Of a stretch of 64,000 nt of DNA, positions 57,403 to 64,000 are shown piece after piece. A program made the position numbers and the translations under genes. The notes beneath the pieces are model-generated. The model saw only the letters and a program-made list of their open reading frames with translations. It made no database searches and was not told where the DNA came from. This DNA comes from Cyclospora cayetanensis (lineage: Eukaryota; Apicomplexa; Conoidasida; Eucoccidiorida; Eimeriidae). How positions within the stretch are numbered: position 1 is the stretch's first letter; each line of letters opens with the position of its first letter. The stretch spans positions 930,001 through 994,000 of the forward strand of contig NW_020312036.1 in the NCBI RefSeq assembly GCF_002999335.1. The letters are read 5' to 3'.

Positions 57403-60400
57403 CGGCACATGTCGTGAAGCATAACGAGCTCTTCTGCCGTCGGTCGTTTTTGAGATCTGCAGGGGAACGTATTAGCCAGGCGCAGAAAACCCAGCTGAAC
57501 GGACTAAAGGGTAGGCAACTGCAAATACTAGGGAGGAAAGACACCAGCATAATAAGTTCAGACACGATGCTGTAAAGCCGAACTGTGCCGTTTGCAGGCA
57601 TTGGTGAGGCTGCGTATCAACATCGCTTTCGCGTGAGTGCGGTGCGTTGATTCTGCAGTCGCAGCCATCGGCTCATACTACATCGATTCAAAGGTAGCCT
57701 CCGCAATGCAAGCGTGGGAACTGAACGCAGAAAAGTAAACTAACTGCTCGAGGCTCCAGTAGATGCACAAACGGTTGAAGAAAACAAAGCGACGCCCCAA
57801 GAGATACAAACACAGGACGTACCTCGTGGCCGGACGATAAACTGCTGCTGCACACCACCGAATCAGTGCCTTAAGAAATTCCTGGAAAGCGCACAGATGA
57901 CACGCAAAAAGTGGGTAGGTATCATTGTTGTGCTGCACACTCAGCAGTTAAGCAGCAGCCCTTTAGGATGTGGAGGCGATGGCGGGCGAGTTACAAATAC
58001 TACATAGGCACTGCCCAGCATTGCGCGCGCGGCAACACACGGAGGACACATGAGATCTTTCCTCCCCGTACAGCTATCATAAATACAAACAGGGAAAGAT
58101 ATGTATACATATATACGTAGAATGAGAGATAGAAAGAGCATCCAAACGCTGCAGGGGCTTACTTGCTGGACGGTCCCCTGGTTCCTAAGAAATTGCAAAG
58201 TCGCAAAAGGGTCGGCGAGCTGGTCAACGTCTTCTGCGCTCTCTAAGGACGCCAAACGCTGAACACCGCACATGCACAGTGTAAAGCCTCAAGAGTTTAA
58301 AAAGGATACAGACTGGCTGCAGTCGTCAAGCACGGTGATCGGACGGTACATAGAAGAAGCTAGAAACTCAATGAAGAAACGTCTTGAGAGGGTTTAGCAC
58401 TCTTGTGGACCTCTCCTGGAGCTGCACCCTTTAATCAGCAAGAAGGCGACAAAGAAAAAAGTTCCCAGCTAAGCTTAACAGCAGCAGTTGCACTAAAGAG
58501 CAGCGTTTCTGGAGGTAAAAGTTGCAATAGGCCGAACGGTGCACAGCGAGCGCACAGTACACTGCCAAGAGCGCTCTCTGCTACTTCAAAGGAGAAAGAG
58601 AAAGACAGAAAAAGAAAGTGATGGGAAGAAGGAGGAAAGCGTGCGGAGATGCAGGGAGGGCAAACATACAAGCCCTTACTTTCTGCAGCTCTACGTCGGC
58701 TAGCGTCTCATATGGACGCCAAGAGAACTCGAGTCTTGGCATCTGCAACAGGCATACAGCACATAACACCACAAAAAGACTCTTAACGGCCAGCTTGAAA
58801 AGGTGTATATGCATTCTTGACAGACGATTAACGCTGCAGAGTTTATGGCAGGCTCCTCTAGTGGAAATACTGGCATCGCATATCCCGCCAGATCCTGGTG
58901 AAACCGCGCTGTCCCCTCTCTTCTTTTCTCTCGTTTCATAAGGTCGCTTCAGGACCGATACAGGGGCACACGCGCGTAAGAAGGTGGCGAATACTTTACC
59001 AACGGCACGCAAGGAGGGAAGACTGCGCGTGAGTTGTTTAGAGCTTTACGCGCGCAAAATAAAAGGTCAGAGGCTAACCGTCTGGACTTCATCCAGCAGC
59101 AGCTGTAGAGGCAAGCCGACTATGAGGAATGCAACCCGCCGCTCGATCAGCGCCAGCACAGTCCAAGCGGCTTCTTCCATTGCTCCCTGCTTGCTGCTGC
59201 TTGCCATCCGTTGCTGGAACGCTGCTGCAGAGACAGCGCTATCACATGTTTCCTGAGGCGGCTTTCCAGCAGCGTCTGCGACTGCAGAAGCTGCCTTGTC
59301 CACTTTTTCATGCTCGGGAGCTAACCGCAGCGCATGCAACGCTCCACAGAGGCGGCTGCAGTCCGTGAGAGACGCATTCGGCACTTGCGCAGCTGCAGCC
59401 TTGAGGAGGCTCAGACAGCAGCGCGAGCTGCCGACCTGGTACGTTGCGAAGCAGCAGAAAACATCTGCTATCTCCTGGAAAAGAAGAGAAGGTGCTAGTG
59501 CACCCAAGGTTCGCAACAGCGGCAGGTAGAGGCTTCGCGCGCGGTATGCGTGTTGCTCGCATATGTGTAACAACAACAGCAGATGGCGGCAGTCGAACGC
59601 GTGAAGCTGCCGCAGGAATATTTGTTCGAAAGACCGCAGCAAGTCTGTGTCCTTAAATCCGGCGGCGAGAAAGGAATTTAAGAATTGCAGTGCCTCGAAG
59701 TGACGAAACATCTGTGCCGCTGGCGCGAGAGCGGCAGAGGAAGACGCCTGTGTGCTGTTTCCCCCCTGCTGCGTGAGGCTGCCGTCTGTTGCTTCAGAGG
59801 CAGGAGCAGATGCATCCGCTGCTCCTGCAGGTTCGAGAGCAGACGCAGTCTTGGTTCGAGACGCGTGAGCGTCCTTCCCAGCTTCTGTGTCTGCATGCAG
59901 ACGGCCTAGCGACGCGCAGTTGAGTTCTATGGCTTGAGCTGAGAGAGACGCCCACACACGGGGGTCTCGAATGCCTTGCGCAGCTGCTGCTGTCGCTAGC
60001 CGCTGCAACCGTCGGCCGGAGAGAGGCGCATTCTTGATTTCCCCCCTCTCGTCTAACTCGGCGAAAAACGCCGCATGCACTGAGCCTTCTGGAGGCACTT
60101 TTTCAGGCGGCACCACACGGGGCTGTATGGAGCTGCCATCTCCTGCTTCCACGGCCGCTTTCTCGGGAAAGTCGACGGAGTCCAATTCTTCTCGCGCAAC
60201 GCTGGAGTCGAGGCCGTTGGCGGGGAACTGCGCATCGCGGCCGGAGGTGTACGTACACCACATGGGGGAGCCGTCTCTCCGGGGGAAGGCACGGAGAAGA
60301 GGGGAGTTGCGCGTCTCCGGGATGCGCCGAGACAAGGACGGGCACAATAAAGCCGTGAACTCTGGCTGCGGCGGAAAGGTGTACGCATGCGCAGAGTGCC

Positions 60401-60542
60401 TCGCGAGCCTAGCAGTGCCACCTGATGGGGGGGGGCAGCTCCTAGCGGAGTCTGCGGACGCTGCAGCAGACGTTCGGAGGCGCATGCGTCCAGTGAGAAG
60501 CCCCTCCAAGGGCCCTAAGAGGGAGTCGGAAGGAATTCGCAT
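57403..60542 (-). CDS. Helical-repeat protein, probably organellar (HPR/RAP-like), 5' part, at least 5 exons
   Basis: Unidentified protein with Leu/Ala-rich degenerate helical repeats. Exons on the minus strand: 60542-59079, 58742-58680, 58258-58163, 57881-57823 and, tentatively, 57456-57403. The first four join in phase 0, the fifth in phase 2. The frame is open upstream to 60629 with a basic, Ser/Leu-rich stretch but no ATG, so the start may lie in another exon; Met at 60542 is the first ATG. The first 330 residues are low complexity. Helical repeats follow: FEQIFLRQLHAFDCRHLLLL, LYLPLLRTLGALAPSLLFQE, IADVFCCFATYQVGSSRC and SLTDCSRLCGALHALRL, then EFLKALIRWCAAAVYRP and TAEELVMLHDMCR. The pattern recalls heptatricopeptide repeats of apicomplexan and algal organelle RNA-binding proteins. 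No RAP domain was found, perhaps because the 3' end is unresolved. Confidence 0.6.
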
Positions 60543-61248
60543 CGCCTCCCGGGCAGTAGACAGACACCTGCGGCGAAGAAGAAGGGTGCTGCTGCCTCGC
60601 TTCGAGCGAATTACTGCTTGGATGCGCACCGCAGGGCACCAGCGCGTGGCCGACTCCCCATTGCATGCAGTTATTCAATGGAGGCCTTGTGTTTTTGCTG
60701 GAGGGAGCCAGAGACGCAGAGGCAGCGAAGCTCTTTGTGCTGCCGGAGCGCTGAGTTTCAGCGGCTAGAGAGAGACATAAAGAGGGGGACAGGGAGAGAA
60801 AGTGAGGCGCAAGGCGAACCGAAGATGCCGCTCCTTAACAGTCCTAGTGACCCCCCTCCCCTAGTAAAAAAGCACGACAATTAATGTGTAGGAGCTCTGA
60901 GGCTTGGCATGTGGCCGCGCTGCTCGCTACGCATGACAGCCATGCCTTGGAGTGAGCGAAGCTGTGAGTGAGACTCTCTGGACTCTGTGGGGCTTTCGGC
61001 TGCGCTGCTCTTTGAGGGATTTTGCGCCTCCATGCCGTCGTCTTCTGCGAGAAAAAGGGAGAAGAGGAGTCTTGTTAGCGGCCGGCTCATGCTGCTGCAT
61101 CGGCAGGAGCGCTGGGGATCGTTTTTCCTCCGCAGTCCTGCGGCACGGGATCGACTGTAGAGCGAGGCGGCGCATGCATGCATTGCCTGCCCGTACTTTT
61201 CGTGGCCTCTGAAACTTTTCTGCTTGTTTAAGCTTCTTCTTATCGGCA
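60543..61248. promoter_or_regulatory. Divergent promoter region, helical-repeat gene / DOHH
   Basis: About 0.7 kb between divergent starts. It contains two TGCATGCA octamers, at 60662-60669 and 61175-61182; the latter is 66 bases upstream of the DOHH start codon. The octamer is a known ApiAP2-type motif in Plasmodium and Cryptosporidium. A role here is inferred. Confidence 0.45.
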
Positions 61249-64000
61249 ATGGCTGTGGAGGCGTCGGAGGAGAGTGCCACAGGGCACGCAGCCGGCTGCG
61301 CTGTGCAAGACCTTCCGTCCTTGGCCAAGATAGCCGCGGATCTCAGTGACAAGAACGTCTCGATTGTTGTGAAAATGAGTCATCTGTTCTCTCTTAGGGA
61401 ACACGGAGGGCGAGAGGCTGCGGAGCTGCTCGTGCGAGCGCTCAAAGATAGAGCCACTGTTGACTCGGTGCTTTTCAGGCAAGGGCATAAGGCCGCGGTT
61501 GCGTGCGACACTCTTGTGGCTTGGTGGGGGAGATGGGGGGTGGAGAACAGTGCCTTCTAGGCTTACTGCATGTTGTTGTTATGCCTGCTGCATGCTTCAG
61601 TGGAAAAGGCAGAGATGAATCCCCCCTGGGGACGTGGGGGTGCCAGCGGCATTTCTGTGCGGGTTGGGGGGGGGGGGGGAGAGGAAGCATGGATTCTTTT
61701 CAGAAAACCAAGACTGCGCAAAGTAGCTCGTATTGCGGCCTTTCAAACTGCAGCAGGCTGCATGCGCTCGCTCCGCCTTGCTTTCGCTCTTTGGCGAACT
61801 CGCCCTCTGGCTTTGCCGCTGTTCTTCCATGCCCGTTTCTCCGAAAGGCTTTCTTTTGCTGCTGCTGCTTTGTGGCTAGCTGGCGGATTTCGCGAGAACG
61901 CTTGCGCGCAGGCACGAAGCGGCCTATGTGTTGGGGCAGCTCGGCAGCCCTGAGTCGATTTCTTTTCTAGAGGACACCTTGGCAGACATGACGGAAGACG
62001 AGTTGGTTCGCCATGAGGTGCGTGCACTGCGCAGGAGCTAAACAGCGCGGTCGCCAGCTAGCGTCCGAGCTACAGCATACAGAGGAGGAGGTGCACGTAG
62101 CTAGCCGCCACCGCTTACACCACGTGCTGCTGCAACACATGCTAGCGAGAGCCGAATGCCGCATTACGCTCCAGGCTCCGCCTTGTACATATCGATACAT
62201 ATAGATATAGATCTATATGTCTCGCTTTGAGAGTGTCATGCAGGCCGCAGAAGCGCTAGCAGCAATTGGATCTGATACCTCCCTCACGACAGTATGCTTT
62301 CTCACCATGTTTAGACAGTTTTTTCGTTCCAAAGAGATTCCAAAACCACACGCCTGCTCGCCCTTTCCGCTGAGTCCACAAGAGCGCAGTACCTGCTTGC
62401 TGCCACTGCCTCAACGCTTTGTGCGAAGGGTGCACGTCTCTAGGGTGTGGATGCCGTTCCTTTCCATGCTGCGAAAAGGATATCCCCATGCACTACTTTG
62501 TGTGGGAAACTGCCGGCTTACGGCTTTCTTGTTGCTCAATCTTTTCGCAGCTCTCCGCCTACCTGGAGGATGCCAGCCACCCAGTCAAGCAGACGTGCGA
62601 ACTCGCAGTGAGGAGTCTCAAGTACAAACAGCAGCAGAGGCAACAACGAAGCACACAAAACAACGAAACAGAGGACGGGGTGGTGGCCACATCGCCAGAA
62701 AAACTCACGTCTAGCTTCAATACGGTTGACCCTTCGGCACCCTTCGAGGGCTGCACTGCAGCAGATGTTTCCCGGCTCTTTGCGATGCTCATGGACAGCC
62801 AAGAGCCTCTGTGGACGCGGTAGGCTATGTGGAGCCATCTATATATATATATATATATATCCATGTGCACGCAGCTTTTTATGTATGCATGTATTTGTAT
62901 ATATACGTGAACGTATCTTTCTATATGCATGTATCTACATATATATATATATGTACATATGTATTTGTACAGCTGCTGGCACTGTTGGGATCACCTGGGG
63001 AACTGTGCTTGGTAGTCCTGTGACAAGCGTGTTTCGCGAATCTAAAGGGTCCTTAGCTAGGTATGTTTCTCGCGTGTAGTGTGTCCAACGCGTGTTGCGT
63101 AACTCTGGTGCACGCACGCGTCACAGGCGAGATTGCATTAGAAGTGGGGGCCTCCTCCTCATTTGCGCTGCTCTCCTGCTGTCCGTGCTGTTGCCACCAA
63201 AACATCGGTTCATCCGACTCCAAATTGCATGCGCCCTCTCTAAGTCCCCCTTCAAACTAAGCGTTACCCTGCATGGGTCTATAAGAATACTTGTGGCATG
63301 CCACTTGGACTTCCAACGCAGATGAACGTGTCGTGTGCGTTGGCAGGCGTATTTGTCCGTTTGTTTGTCTAAATGTGTGTTGATATGTGTGTGTGTGTGT
63401 GTATAGGTATGTTAATGTGTGTATATGTATGTCGATATATTTAGGTAGATATATATGTGTATAGGTATGTTAATGTGTGTAGATGTATGTCGATATATTT
63501 AGGTCGATATGTGTGTGTATAGGTATGTTGATATGCGTGGTGTGTATGTGTTCGTTGATCGGTGTGTATATCTATGTGAACATGTGTGTATATGTATGTT
63601 GATATATGCGCATGTAGGTATGTTGATATGTGTGTGTATATAGGTATGTTCATGTGTCTGTATGCGTTATCCTGCCTTTCACGTTTCGCAGCTACCGTGC
63701 ACTGCTGACTTTGAGGGACCTTCGCGTGCCGGCGGCTGCCGCAGCCATTGCCAGGTGTCTGTTGCGCGATCGAAGCTCCGCCCTGTTGCGTCACGAGGTT
63801 GCCTTTGTACTGGGGCAAATTCAGTTTCCTTCTTCGGTGTCCTGCCCTTCGAAGACTGCATGCGCAGCTGGTCAGCTCGAAAACCGTCTTCCGCATGCAG
63901 GAACGCGCAGCACTGGCGGGGCTGCGGCCTGCTCCGTGCCTTCCCCGCCAGAAACAATGTCAGCAGAAGCCGCCGCGTGCGAAGCTGCAGATGCCCTTCT
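61249..64000 (+). CDS. DOHH: Deoxyhypusine hydroxylase (DOHH), 5 exons seen, runs off the right edge
   Basis: Di-iron HEAT-repeat enzyme that hydroxylates deoxyhypusine in eIF5A, the last step of hypusine formation. Exons: 61249-61478, 61912-62017, 62244-62291, 62551-62819 and 63692 to beyond 64000; phases agree. The HEAT repeats carry the metal-binding His-Glu pairs: [11 protein letters not shown] across the exon 1/2 junction, [13 protein letters not shown] across exons 2/3, and [12 protein letters not shown] in exon 5; the fourth pair would lie past the window. The first half starts [13 protein letters not shown] and the second [11 protein letters not shown], matching the two-fold family symmetry. 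Between them is a Gln/Glu/Thr-rich linker (exon 4). Exon 5 has a low-complexity insert after GQIQ. Intron 1 has a GC donor (61479-61480). Intron 4 contains TA repeats and a 58-base tandem repeat. Confidence 0.93.
62839..62961. repeat. TATA/TATG-rich tract
   Basis: (TA)n run at 62839-62860 followed by TATG/TATA units in DOHH intron 4. Confidence 0.8.
63401..63575 (+). repeat. 58-bp tandem repeat (about three units)
   Basis: The phrase GTATAGGTATGTTAATGTG begins at 63401 and recurs at 63459 and, slightly changed, at 63517, an exact 58-base period. The unit is G/T-rich with TATTTAGGT near its end. Degenerate GTATAGGTATG-like copies continue to about 63660. It lies in the last intron of DOHH within this window. 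Confidence 0.8.

Noticed and set aside
62976..63061. Exon-like segment (AG-bounded, open) in DOHH intron 4
   Set aside because: Joining exon 4 directly to 63692 reproduces the conserved [13 protein letters not shown] junction; adding this segment would break it.

Overview
The window is nuclear DNA of an apicomplexan parasite, most likely a coccidian close to Eimeria. Three things point that way. Genes are intron-rich. Trinucleotide (CAG/GCA-type) repeats lie inside coding sequence and give Gln and Ala runs. Several proteins carry the signal-plus-transit leader used for the apicoplast. Species is inferred, not proven. Exon models below were built by hand from ORF continuity, splice-site phase and remembered family conservation. 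No alignment was run.

Twelve genes are supported, left to right: ORC2 (-, 89-3717); USP39/Sad1 splicing factor (+, 7781-11816); a secreted, probably GPI-anchored glycine-zipper protein (-, 12616-14257); a four-KH RNA-binding protein with RS and RGG ends (+, 20172-27152); apicoplast-type dihydrolipoamide dehydrogenase (-, 28278-31577); PPIL2 U-box cyclophilin (+, 32913-36535); a large single-exon F-box-like polyQ protein (+, 38531-41611); apicoplast ribosomal protein uS14 (-, 42031-42949); apicoplast ribosomal protein bS1 (+, 43666-48809); AMPK beta (+, 52137-55246); a helical-repeat, probably organellar protein (-, about 57403-60542, 3' end unresolved); and deoxyhypusine hydroxylase DOHH (+, 61249 to beyond the right edge).

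Genes often sit in divergent pairs (ORC2/USP39, LPD/PPIL2, uS14/bS1, helical-repeat/DOHH) with convergent partners between them. Long gene-poor, AT-richer stretches (3.7-7.8, 14.3-20.2, 48.8-52.1 and 55.2-57.4 kb) separate repeat-rich genic blocks. Two of these stretches share a decayed dispersed repeat.

Themes: three genes serve the apicoplast (pyruvate dehydrogenase E3 and two 30S ribosomal proteins, the latter divergently transcribed from a 0.7 kb spacer). Three serve pre-mRNA splicing or RNA handling (USP39, PPIL2, KH/RS protein). AMPK beta keeps its polyglucan-binding residues, which fits amylopectin storage in coccidia. No CRISPR array, confident tRNA or intact mobile element was seen.
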